Below, piece after piece: positions 19,959-31,427 of a DNA stretch of 64,000 nucleotides (within the stretch, counting starts at the first letter, position 1; the number at the start of each line of letters is the position of its first letter). The position numbers and the translations under genes were made by a program. The notes under the pieces were generated by a model that made no database searches, was not told where the DNA came from, and saw only the letters and a list, made by a program, of their open reading frames with translations. Location of the stretch: the NCBI GenBank assembly GCA_027475525.1, contig JAMWFC010000085.1, positions 594,292 to 658,291 on the forward strand, given 5' to 3'. Source of the stretch: Macrolepiota albuminosa. Its lineage: Eukaryota > Basidiomycota > Agaricomycetes > Agaricales > Agaricaceae.

Positions 19959-21620
19959 ATGGAACAAGCATCAGCTGGGGAACCTGAGTGCCCCAATCAA
20001 CCCTTCACTTTGGCTGAAATGCTGGAAGGCAAATTGCCTTCATCTCAGCCATGGGCAACGACGACTTCCATATGGAAGTGGTGCAGGAGTATGAACGTGA
20101 CTCACTCTTTGCTGAGATTATCATCAATCCCAACGATCACCCTCAGTTCAGGCAGGGGCCTGACGGACTGATCACAATGGCAAACTGTCAAGAAGTGGCA
20201 GTAGTTTGCCTTCCCCATATGCGAGCGACTGTAACACAGGTACTAGACCAGGCCCATGCCCTAGTGGGGCACTTCAGTGCCACATGGACGTTGGGATACA
20301 TCTGTAGATGGTATTGGTGGCCATGCATGGCCTAGGAGGTTACCAAGTTCTGCGCATCATGCGCAGCATGTCAGAGGGCAAAGCTGCCCTCTGGAGTTCT
20401 GGCCGGGAAGCTACACCAGCTACCCATGCTGGTAAAGCCTTGGGACTCCATTGGAATGGACTTTATAGGTCCCTTTCCCAAGTCTAGAGGATTTGACTAC
20501 CTCTGGGTGGTTATATGTTGCATGACAAGCATGGTGCACCTTATACCGGTGCACACAGCACTGATGGCTAAGGAGCTGTCATGGATCTACCTCAGGGAGA
20601 TCATTAGGCTACATGGGCTGCCTAGTACCATTGTGAGCAACCGTGACTCAAAATTCACATTGCAATGGTGGAGGGAGCTCCACAAGCTGTTAGGAGCTAG
20701 ACTCCTCATGTCAATGTCATTCCATCCTCAAACGGATGGGCAGACTAAGCAGGCCAACTGCAGTATAGGTCAGATCCTGAGGGCAGTTGTTTGCTCTGAT
20801 CAACGAGACTGGGTGGACTGGTGTTCACTCACTGAGTTTGCAATTAAGCAGGCCAACTGCAGTATAGGTCAGATCCTGAGGGCAGTTGTTTGCCCTGATC
20901 AACAAGACTGGGTGGACTGGTGTCCACTCACATGCAAGTATTTTGGAGATGACAGGGTATGCACCCTTTGAGCTCAATGGAGGGTACTTGCCCTCCATGC
21001 TGCACGAAATTCATGCGGATGTGGTAGCCCACTGAGGCATAGTCAAGTTTGCCAGGCAGGCCCTGGAGAACATTGCGGTGGCACATGATGCCATCATAGA
21101 GACGTGAGTCTTTCAAGTGAAAAATGCCAATCACTGTAGGCAAACAGATCTGCTCATATCAGTGGGAGCATTGGTCTACCTGTCAATGCATAACCTGAGG
21201 CTTCCAAAGGGACGGGCTAGTAAACTATGCCTGAGATGAGTAGGCCCATACCGCATGCTAGACGCAGAGCCAAGTACCTCCAACTATGTGCTGGAGCTGC
21301 CTCAGGCATTACAGGAACAACAAATTGTTCCAAAGTTCCATGTGTTGCTGTTGTGACTATAGAGTGCATCAGACAACACATTATTCCCTAACAGGGTGAC
21401 CCTGGGCCTCTATGACTTTGGGGCATGAGACGATGACAAATGGTTTGTTGAGTGCATCATAGGGCACTGGTGGACTGAGCAAAATATGCTTGAGTTTGAG
21501 GTATGATGGTCCCTTGGAGATACAACATGGGAGCTATACTCCCATTGCTCCAAGCTGGCGGCACTTGACCATTATTTGGAGTTGAAGGGCGTTAAGCACC
21601 CACATCAGTTAGGTAAGTGT
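19959..21620 (+). pseudogene. Element C integrase and chromodomain, decayed
   Basis: The HHCC zinc-binding region is at about 20240-20370 (ALVGHF, then CASCAACQ). The catalytic core has IGMDFIGPFPKS (20450), NRDSKFT (20640) and DGQTKQAN (20735), where the usual catalytic Glu is Lys. A 99-bp imperfect tandem repeat (20746-20844 and 20845-20943) follows. The chromodomain remnant at 21440-21600 reads FVECIIGHWWT ... TTWELYSH ... LDHYLELKGVKHP. The chromodomain would direct integration to marked chromatin. Confidence 0.75.
20746..20943. repeat. Imperfect 99-bp tandem repeat in element C integrase
   Basis: Two 99-bp units differ at several positions (for example CTCTGATCAACGAG against CCCTGATCAACAAG), so this is not one of the period-77 duplications. 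It repeats 33 codons of integrase after the catalytic core. Confidence 0.75.
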
Positions 21621-21736
21621 GCCAGCACTTAATTTGATCGGCAATGCCAATTGTGGCTTGGTTGAGTTGGTCAGCAACTGTGGCTGAGACACATCTAAAA
21701 TTTGAAATTTCTTTTTTCCCTTTCTTTCCTCAACCA

Positions 21737-24700
21737 TGGACACATCACCCATGGACCAGGACATTCAGCAGCAGCAGCACCAGATTGAGTTTGTGCTGTC
21801 AGTCTTACCATCAGCTGAAGAGGGGGGCAGATGGCTCCCCCACTGACCCAAAATGTGCCCCAGTGGGGACAATTACAACAGGCTGTGGGCTTCCCACAGC
21901 AGCAGCAACAACCAGCAGCAGCCAGTGATCAGTGGCTATCTGCCACAACAACTCATGCAGGGCAACTTTATGCCTCAGAACACACCCATGGGTGGTTTTC
22001 CGCCTTGTCAGATGGCACAGAGCACTTATGCGCCACATCATGCTGATGGCCAATCCCAACAGGCCCAGTACAGGGGGCTATTTAGCCCCCAAGCAATGTC
22101 AGGATGGAGGCAGCTTGCTCCTGTACTGGCAACGGGGCCAATGGAGGCACATCCTTTTCCCCAGTTTACCACCCCGGCACACTACCCTGGCATGGGTGGT
22201 GCACCCGTAATGATGCCATACTCCCCAGCTTGGATGGGAGCCTGGGGCACGATGCCCCAGTACAGTGCCTCGTATGAGGCACCTACCGAGAGAGGAAAAT
22301 TGACCTCCCAGATGGCAAAGACTGCTGGCAAAAGAACAGAAGCTCTTGATACAGAACAAAGAAACAAGTCTCTGGCTGATGCGCCAATGGAGAGCCTGGC
22401 CAGGCTCTCCTTGTTACAGCAGCTGGAGATGCTGCACCAACCCAAGCCCAGCTTGGAAGAAGAGTCGCATCCTCGACACAACAAAGGAAAAGCACAGGCT
22501 GTTGAGCCCAGTCTCAACCAGGACTTAGTCCTGGCTACCCTCCTCCAATGTCTGGGAGACAATGGGTACAATGTATCCGCAGACTTGTTGTTCCTCTGCA
22601 ATGCAGAGGCTGTTGTCCTCATCAGTTAGATGATGGACGATATGGATCACATGTGCGCTCAGCGCAAAACTGATCTCCTTGCCCTATTGGCTACTCGTAA
22701 GCGCCAGACTACACCCCCAAGTCAGGACACCAACTCTAGCAAAAGGGCACGTTGGCAAGGAGTGGAGGATGTGCCCTCCTGCTCGACTCAGTCAAGCGTT
22801 GTCGTTCCTGGCTGGGAGGCCGGCCTAGGGCAGGACATCCTCCTCTATGAAGATGTTCCTGTTCCAGCCACCCCCCAGCTGATTCAGCACCTTGTTAGTG
22901 GCACATCTGAGGTTGTGTCTTCGTGACTATTATCCATGGTATCCACCATGCACTCTGAGGAGCAGAGTTCTCAGGGCGTCTGTACACGCCCCACTGAGGC
23001 TAAGGCCTCGCAACCCCAAAAGGACCATTGGGGTAAGAACCCAGAAGGGCACACATAAGTTAACATGCACTTCTCTGAGGATGCCCTGAAAGAGGCCCCA
23101 GGGGCTAACATCCCCTTCTTACCCATCATATTGGTAGAGGGCCCTCCTGCCTGATACTCTCAGTGCATGTGGGCAATAGACCCACATTCAGAGAATGCTG
23201 GGCAGGAGAGGCTGGTATCTCCACCCTCCAATGACAAATGGTATGAGGAGCCTGAAGAGGCTCATATGGAATCCCTGGTGCCTCACAAAACTGCAGCACA
23301 AAGTATGGTGCATGAGTGGTGCAACAGTAATTGACAGGCCAAGATGGACCATTGGGTGCAAGATAGCACCAAATGAGGAGCTGCTCTCCTTGAAAATGAG
23401 ATTGGGTGCATCTCTGATGCACTCGGCATTGTGATCTATTGTGATCACACTATCAAGCATCAGAACTTGTTCTTTGGCATGGGGTTGTCTCCCCAATTCT
23501 ATTGGTCACCAGTGACCAACACTATCTTTGTCGGGCAAGAAGCCTGCACAGCCAGGGCCTTTGAGGCCAACAAAGAGGGCAATGCTGTGCATATGCCCCA
23601 CAACAGTAAGGTGTACCAAGTTGCACCTTGCAGATTTCCCCGCAGCCCTCAAGAGCTCTGCAGGCTCCATGCACTGGTGAACAACCAGTTTATGCCAATT
23701 TGTCAGCATCAGTTGGGCTACCTCTTGCTCAACAAATTCAAACGGATGACTATGAATTGTCACCCCACAGCCCGAGACAGAGCAATGTCTCAATTACTCA
23801 ATGAGGTCCCATACAAGACCATTGCAGTACCTTTTGCAAGTTTGGAGGAGTGGGAGAAAGTCCCGTGGATGATTGTTCCTTCACAGATTTACTGCTGCAA
23901 GGAAAGTAGGAGGCTGGCCTTCGTCAGCCTGACTCCTCCTAACCCAAAGCAACCTTTTGCTTTGGACTACTATGGGCATCCTGGGACACCCAATGTGTGG
24001 ACTGGTCTGGCCATGGACCATGCCATGTGCATTTACTGGTGCAGCCTCTTTGGGTTTGCGCTTGTATGTGCTATCTGCACAAGCTGCCCCTCCAAGTCCA
24101 TGGTGCACAAGCATCTGGCTTATGTCTTCACATGGCCAGGCCTCTATAAAGAGGCCATCGCCAAATACAAGGCAGCAATGGGGCAATCCTTTGTGCCCCT
24201 GTCACCGAGGACCCAAACTTTGAGGCTCAGGCTGTGGACATCCCAGAAGCCTCAGCTTCTGTCTTCACCACTTCAGACGTGTTATGCGTCCTCCTTCACA
24301 ACCAAATCCTGGTCAGCTGGGCTGACCATGCATATACATATGGGGTCACCTACTTGGCCCACATTTTCTTCAGCGACAGCCAGCTCTACAACAAGGTGGC
24401 CATGATCAACAATGAGAGGCTGCAATGCCTCGATCACTACAGGACACCTCAGTCCCTCACTTAGTGGGATGGGTGGTGTGAAGCCATCATTGGCAACTGC
24501 CAATGACTAATGCTCCAGCAGCAGGAGAGTCATCATGCGTTTGACGATGCATTTATCAAGGGGATGTATCTCCTCATCAGGCAAGATATTCACGCCTGAG
24601 AAATCTAGACATGTCAGTACCCATCCAACAATGGGGATCTCCCTGATCCCCAACCCTCTACTCCAGGGCCAACTTTTGACCCCACTATTATGCTGTCCCT

Positions 24701-24870
24701 GCTACGGGACTATGACAACTCCCTGCCTCTGGCAGGGCCATCAGGCACCTCTCACAAGCCCACACCTGAGGATGAACTCCTTGACTACAATATGGACAAC
24801 ATGACTGCTGATCCATTCTGGGAGCCTGGGGACTCTCCAATTGCCTCTGTCCCTGACTTACTGATGGCCT
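21737..24870 (+). pseudogene. Element C ORF-X: extra ORF downstream of integrase
   Basis: Unrecognised protein. Open pieces at 21853-22629 (Gln/Met/Pro-rich start, then a charged helical stretch), 22630-22926 and 23431-24405 align in order with ORF-X of element A. Shared blocks are WTGLAMDHAMCIYWCSLFGF (A: YQGIAVDHAYCMHWRTLFRF), WPGLYKEAIAKY (A: RPGLYREAIASY) and CVLLHNQ then DHAYTYGV (A: RVLLHNW then DHAYTYGV). No zinc knuckle, membrane segment, signal peptide or known catalytic motif was seen. It follows the chromodomain by about 130 bp and precedes the polypurine tract. Retention of these blocks despite strong overall divergence suggests past selection. Confidence 0.7.
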
Positions 24871-24917
24871 GACTGTTGGAGTGTTTCAAGACCGTAGTTT
24901 GGTCTAATTGAGGGGTG

Positions 24918-25134
24918 TGTGGCATTGGCCACATAGCTTTTACTTAGTATAGCCTTAGACTATTATATTATATTTATTATAATATAATAATATTTACATA
25001 ATTATAAATATGTAGATATCTGCTGCTTACTAAGCAGCTTATTTTGTGTTGATACTACATAGTCAATAGACCAGACTGGTCTGATCCTGTGCAGTGTGAA
25101 CCTTAAGCTCTCACACAACTGTAACTTCGTTACA
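24918..25134 (+). repeat. Element C 3' LTR
   Basis: This 217-bp LTR is about 95 percent identical by eye to the 5' copy. Just upstream are a short hairpin (AGACC...GGTCT near 24890-24906) and a purine-rich tract (TTGAGGGGTG). Confidence 0.85.
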
Positions 25135-27642
25135 GCCATGCCATGGTGCAGTCTGGCGCTGAAGTAAGGATAAAGACATCAGGGATATCAACCAAGGAGT
25201 ATGTAGACATAGCAAATTTTAATCACTACAATATGATCATTGGTACACCATTTATGTGTAAGAACAAGGTGTCTTTGAACTTTGTGAATGACATGGTCGT
25301 TGTGAATAGTATGCCTATGAAGGTGGAGAAAGTTGTTTTAAGCAACACAGATGGTCATCTGAGGTGCTATTGCACAACAGCAAGGCAGTGTGAGGAACGC
25401 AACTGACTAGATAGTCACAAGAGAGCGACTGTACAGGAGGTGGAAGACAAGCACATCCCACCAAAAAGCCTGCCGGCAGACTTGCCAGCTATTCTGATGA
25501 CTGAGGAAGAGTTTCAAGGAACTTTGAAGATGGAGAAGCACCTGGATGTGGTTGAGTGTACAAATAGAAAGCCTAATTAGGCTACACAGCATAAGAATGA
25601 GCATGGTAAACACATGGTGGAGTCGCTGGAATGCCAGCCAACTAGCTCTTGAGTGAGGGGGGAGGATCTTGTCAAGGATGAGGTATATAGTACAATGGGA
25701 ACTATGGGAAGCATAAGGTCGCTAATGGATCAACCAGTGCCATGGCCAGGATTGCAATGGACGTATGACTCATGAATGCCACGAGAGTGGAATGAATTGG
25801 TAGTGTCAATGGTGACACATACTATGGAAAGAGTGCAGTCGACCCAGATGGGAGAAGTATACTGTCATGCATGGGAATGAGATTTCTGAAGCATTGGATA
25901 TCGTATTTGATGGGTTATTGCTGAAGGTGAGAAGCATGCAATTGTTGTCAAATATGACAAGAGTGGCGAGGAGGCAACCAGTCGTAAGGTTGAATCTGGG
26001 GGATATCACAGAAGAGCATGTATGTGCCTTACAGGAGCAATTTGAACCAAAGGTACAGCCATGTGTAGCACATGTATTGAAAGAGAAAGATAAGGCTATG
26101 AGCCTTACAGAGGAAGATATTCTCTGATTGCACCACCAATGGCAACATGAGTTTGCTGATATTGTCAATGGGATGAAGGAAGAACTTCCTCCATGGTGGA
26201 AGGTTAATCATGAGATTAATCTCATTGACAATAATAAGCAGTACAAGTACCATTTGCCTCGCTGCCCACAAGCACTAGCTTTGTGAAAAGACAAACAGAT
26301 ATATAAACACAAAGTAGTGGGAACCACAACCAGCGGTGCAAGCTGCACCTTTACTTTGTATTCCCAAGAAGGATGGGATGTTATGAACTGCATTGGATGC
26401 ACAACAGTGCAATGATAATACAGTCAAAGATGTAACACCTCTTCCAGATCAGGAAGTTATACGTGAAGATGTTGCCACAGCAAAATATAGGTCAAAAATT
26501 GACCTAATGGACACATATGAACAGGTTCACATACATGAAGAGGATATACCAAAGATGCTGTTTTCATCCTTGATGGGGACATTTGTAAGCAATATCATGC
26601 AGATTGGTGACTGTAATTGCACCAGCAACATTTCAGAGGTTAATGACCTCAATCTTCTGAGATGTAATTGGGAAGTTTATGCACATCTATCTAGACAATA
26701 TATTCATCTTTTCTGATTCCATTGAGGAGCATGAGCAGCACCTACAAGTCATATTTGAACAACTATGTAAGGCCAGCCTCTACCTCAAATGGAAGAAGTG
26801 CGAGTTGTACGCACCTAGTATAGACTGTCTTGGTCATGTCATTGACGAGAAGGGTATTCACCTGGACACAGATAAACTCAATCGAATTCAAGAGTAGCTA
26901 GCGTACTCCACACACATATAATGATATCCAGTGATTTGTTAGATTAGTGAACTATATTGGTAACTTTTTGCCAGATATCATGGCATACACTGGGCCACTG
27001 ATAGCCATGACCCAGAATGGGTCTTCCTTTCACTAGAGACCACTGCATCAGTGGTGCTTTGAGATGATTAAGTGCATTTACATGAAGACACCAGTGATCC
27101 AGCCAATTGATCCATACATTGATGAGCCCATTTGGCTCATATATGATGCGTTGAAGACTGGGGTTGGGGCCATGTTTGGCCAAGGTAAAACATGGCAAAC
27201 TTGCCAACCAGCAGGATTTATATTCTGTAAGTTCATTGCTGCATAGCAGAACTATGCTGTACATGAGTTAAAGACACTCGCTATCCTGGAAGCCCTCCTA
27301 AAGTGGGAGGATAAGCTGATGAGATATAAAATCCATATTATCACAGATCACAAAGCACTCAAGTTTTTCAAGACTCAAGTGCATCTATCACCATGACAAT
27401 GTTGCTAGATCGACTACATGTTGCAATATCAGTTCAACATCACCTATGTAAAAGCTGAATTAAACAAGCTGGCAGACTGCCTGTCTCGATATTTGGAGAG
27501 CAATACTGGAGATGACGTTCATGATGTGCATGACTATGTCCAGGCAGACAGATGCATTGACCTGGAGGATGAAGACTTGCCCTTATACAGGTTCCATAAA
27601 ATTAAGGAACATACAGTTGAGCTACATGCTATGCAAGCCTAG
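25135..27642 (+). mobile_element. Element A-prime, segment 2: protease end, RT and RNase H
   Basis: This continues the protease cut at 14099 (QSGAEVRIKTSGISTKEYVD, then MIIGTPFMCKNK). It then has the linker with KSLPADLPAILMTEEEFQ, RT (KIDLMDTYEQVHIHEEDIPK, QIGDCN, IFIFSDSIEEHEQHL) and RNase H up to DCLSRYLESN and ELHAMQA. Stops are numerous, and most changes relative to element A are C-to-T or G-to-A at CpG. The TAG at 27244-27246 in RNase H is shared with element A. It ends with target sequence CCTAG at 27638-27642, where element A is inserted. Confidence 0.85.
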
Positions 27643-27815
27643 TGTAACGGAGTCATCCGTGTTCTTAGCATCAACAACGCTATAATCATTTAGTAGAGTA
27701 TTATGTAAGACAACATCTTGTTTTCACTCTAAGTACTAGTCAATCCGATACTGCGGTCTGATTTAGCACTTGTGTGATACACACAAGATAGTTCTAACCC
27801 GTAACTCTGGTTACA
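27643..27815 (+). repeat. Element A 5' LTR
   Basis: This 173-bp LTR is the partner of 39048-39220. Directly after it comes a T-rich stretch (TTTTTTTAAATCTTCTGC). No TGG-starting tRNA primer-binding site is seen at the boundary, so priming may differ from the usual tRNA type. Confidence 0.9.
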
Positions 27816-27926
27816 TTTTTTTAAATCTTCTGCTATCAGCTTTTGACTCTAGGCTTGTTACCGACTAGGCAACTATCATCAAAACCTCTCGATTCTCTGT
27901 TGGCATCACATTGAAAATGTGCTTCC

Positions 27927-30900
27927 ATGACTGGCTCTCTTGATCTGGATCCTCCGTTCCCAGCTGCAGACGCAGGTGACTTACCTGTGCTTCAAGCTGT
28001 GAAGACGCAATCTGCGTCAGCATACCAACCTCCGCCAAAGTGGGACAAAAAGATTCCTTGCAATGTCAGCGCAAGCTTTGGAATGCCTGGTGGGCTATCC
28101 GTATCATGGATGATGTCCATTGTACGACCTGGTGGTAAACCAGGAGAGAGATCTGCGGTCTCAGGAGTGTCGCCGCCAGCAAGCCAAATGCCTTCATTGA
28201 TGTATCCAGTATTGCCCGAGAGCTCGTCAGCTCAGTCTGAGGGTCAACCGGATATTACCCAGTACTTGGAAATGGTACAAGGCAGTGCATTTGCGCATAG
28301 TACCCCCTTCTGGACTGCACCTACTGAACGGCTTTTGGAATATGTGGCCAATGCGGCTACTAAACCGGGACCATCGTCATTGACGACACAAGGACAGGTG
28401 CAAGGGCCAGCAATAGTGGTCAGTAGGGAGGACAACAATGTCGTAAGGTTGGAAAAGGCGTCAACAGCGCCTGGAATTCCAGAGTTGCACAGACGGGCCG
28501 GCAAACAGCCGCAAGTGAGGCATGATGGCCTCAGGAGAGTTATGGACTTAGAGTCCGAGCTGGAATCCTCAGATGATGAGGAAAGCAAAAGGGCGCATTC
28601 AACCTTGTCTATCCAGTTACAGCTAGTATTGGACCGATATCCGGCGGTCGCAAAGGAATCGACGCGAAAGCATCTTCAGCTTTATGTAGTGAAGCACTTA
28701 CAGTTGCTGGCTGCTAGGAGCCACGATGTACCCCGTGCAGATTCAAATGAATATATCGAATTGTTTGTGCGCATCTTCGAACTTGAAGTAGTGGAATACC
28801 TTAAGCGCAAAGCAGCGCAAGGGTCAGCAGTCTCAACGGCTACTCCAGCCAACTCAGTAGAATGTGAGATGAGTGTGCGCAGATGAGCGCCATTAATTGT
28901 GGACGCGATGGAATTGCTCAATGTGCCTCATCAGGCTAATGAGTCTCAGCAAGACTACGTTCAGCGTCAGAACACCGCAAACCGTCAACGCATTGTTAGC
29001 GGAGTGCCTCAGCAGGCATTGTCTGAGGTGGAGACTGTGATGACGACTCCGGTGGAGCCAGAGGCACTACTTGCAGTGCAGGAGGTTAAGACACCACGTA
29101 AGCAAGTTACAATCAAGGAGGAGGTGGACGAAGTCCACATTCTTGAGGAGTGAACACGACCACGATGCATAGTGCAACGCGTCCACCTAGTGGACAACTG
29201 GAATAAACGCGTCAATTACCAGAGAATATGCAATCAGGACTTGTGCGATCATGGTGAGTCGTTAATTGATGACCAAGGGGTAGTCTTTGAAGAGCGTGAG
29301 GGTGTAACGCCTGTTGATGATATGCGGTGACAATTCGCGGCTCGGACGGCTGAACCAGACAGAGGTTCAGGTGGTAGTGATGATAGTAGTGGTCACTACA
29401 AATGGGGGGAGCCAAGTTGTCGCAATAACGACGGTGGAGGTCGTGATCGCAAAAATAACAATTGAGACAATAATAATCATCGTAATAGTGGCAGGCAGGC
29501 TGGTGGAGCACCAGCGGAGCCACAAGTAGGGCGACAGCCCACTCCACGGCCAGAACAAACGGCCAATGAACACCTGTTCCACAGTCCTCGGGCATTTTCG
29601 ATGCCCGCACCTCATGAATTGCGTGAAACTACGCCGGGAATGAATGAAGCGGTCAGGATCCATATGGATCATATGCATGACCACCTCACTTGTCTGGTGG
29701 ATGACTCCCTTGGAGTCAGATTTAAGTTTCCTGCTGGGGTAAGTCCCCGTAAATCCGATGGTAAGCACATACGTGCGTACGCTGGAGGACATAGGTTCTC
29801 TCAACTGGAGGACTGGGCCATGGACGTGTGCTACCACCTCGCAGCCTGCTGCTATGGTGGAGACGACATGGACCAGGAGAGGATATTCGTGCTACACGAA
29901 TTTATGGAGGGAGAGGCTTGGAATTGGTTCCATCGCCATGTTCTCCACATTAATCGTGACAAACCACATTGGACATTTAAAGAAGTCCTGATAGGACTGT
30001 ACAATCATTTCGTCAACGCTGCTACGATGCAGGAAGCTCGTGATGCCTTTAGAAAGGCAGTGTATGATGCTAAGACTGGCGTCCAGACCTTTTATGATGA
30101 CCTGGTGGGTCATGCACAGAATATGGCCGTCTATCCAGATGAATACACTATACACAAGACATTCCTGGACGGAATACCCGCAGACATGAGGAGAGCGTTG
30201 ATACGCGACGACAATTTGTCTCCGGAGGTCAATACTGTGACCGAATTCTTGGCGTATGCCATCTGTTATGAGCAGTCGATACGGATGGCAAACCATTATG
30301 AGCAGCAGAGTTCCCGCCGAGGAACTGTGAACCGTCAGGCAGTGAAGGTGGGAACCTTCCTGGCCAAACAGACGGAGATGAAGAACAATTGCAACCCGCG
30401 ATTCGTTGTTCGCAAGACAATTCCTGGAGGCCAACGGCCTCAATCAAAGCCTGCTGGACAATTGCCAGTGAAGGATAGCCGACCCTTTTCGGGTCAGAAT
30501 CAAGTAGCACCAAGAGGAGTGGTGGCACCAGCAGCACGTATGACGGGCAAACCCGCTGGGGTTCCAGGAGCGGCCCAGAGAAGGCCTGCAGGGGATCCCT
30601 CAGCGTGCTACAATTGTGGCAGGAGCGGACATTTCGCTAAGGAATGCCCCACCCCTCCTAAGGCACACATTCGAGCGGCCCATACAGCTGCGGCACTGAG
30701 TGATGTCGTCAGTGACAACGAAGACAATGAGGTCGTCGACGACACAGAGGAGGAGCCGCAAGTAGAGGCTGACGGGTCGGAAGTGGATGACGCCGAGAGC
30801 GTCCAGATTGATGGCAACAAATACGTCGCAGTGGACGTGTATGACAGCAACTATTATGCTCGTGAAGACAAGGAAGAACACCTGTTTGCACTGACTGAGT

Positions 30901-31427
30901 GCCGTGGAGATCAGCACGTCCGAATGAGACATGTAACCCTGCAGAAGGCAACTAATAAGTTGCACAGGCCACGCTATACTCCCGAGGAGAAGGAGTGCCT
31001 GGTCACGTATGTGGATGTCAATGGACATCCGGCATGGACGTTGTGGGACTCCGGGAGTACCACTACGGGCATTACGCCCCAGTTTGCTCATGTCAACGCG
31101 ATTCGTGTTCATGAACTGGAGGAGCCGCTGATGCTCCAGCTGGGGACTGTAGGGAGTCGTGCCATGGTGCAGTTTGGCGCGGAAGTGAGAGTAAAGACGT
31201 CAGGGACGTCGACGAAAGAGTATGTGGATATAGCAAATTTTGATTGCTACGACATGATTATTGGTACGCTGTTCATGTGTAAGAATAAGGTGTCGCTGGA
31301 TTTTGTGAATGACGTGGTCGTTGTGAATGGTACGCCCTTGAAGGCGGAGAAAGTGGTGTTGAACGATACAGATGGTCGTTTGAGGCGCTATTGCGCAACT
31401 GAGAAGCGGCGTGATGAACGCAACTGA
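27927..31427 (+). CDS. Element A Gag-protease polyprotein (1166 codons, broken by TGA codons)
   Basis: One frame runs from ATG at 27927 to TGA at 31425-31427. Domains in order are an N-terminal extension of about 330 codons with an SSDDEE patch, a Gln/charged segment, a Gly/Asn-rich basic stretch (about 29350-29520), the Ty3-type Gag core (FSQLEDWAMDVCYHLA, GEAWNWFHRHVLHIN), a CCHC knuckle CYNCGRSGHFAKEC (codons about 894-907), and an aspartic protease with DSGSTT (Asp at codon about 1041) and MIIGTLFM. Four in-frame TGA codons interrupt it (28884, 29151, 29328, 29463). At three of them related copy A-double-prime has CAA or TAA, which points to an original CGA. The terminal TGA is followed by CTAG, a known leaky-stop context. 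Confidence 0.85.

Larger units (their letters stand above)
14100..25134 (+). mobile_element. Element C: decayed chromodomain Ty3/Gypsy element nested in A-prime
   Basis: It is bounded by two 217-bp LTRs (14117-14333 and 24918-25134) that differ at roughly ten positions. Inside, in order, are an N-terminal gag-like stretch, gag with a zinc knuckle, protease, RT, RNase H, integrase, chromodomain and ORF-X, all plus strand and broken by many stops. The flanking A-prime protease reads across the insertion: left flank ends GCCAC (14095-14099), right flank starts GCCAT (25135-25139), a 5-bp target duplication with one transition. Seventeen extra bases (14100-14116) lie between the left duplication and the 5' LTR. 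Confidence 0.85.

Noticed and set aside
20746..20943. Another assembly duplication
   Set aside because: The period is 99 and the copies differ at several bases, so it arose biologically or is old.
27816..27850. A tRNA primer-binding site after the element A 5' LTR
   Set aside because: No TGG-initial sequence lies at the boundary; the T-rich stretch there does not resemble a tRNA complement.
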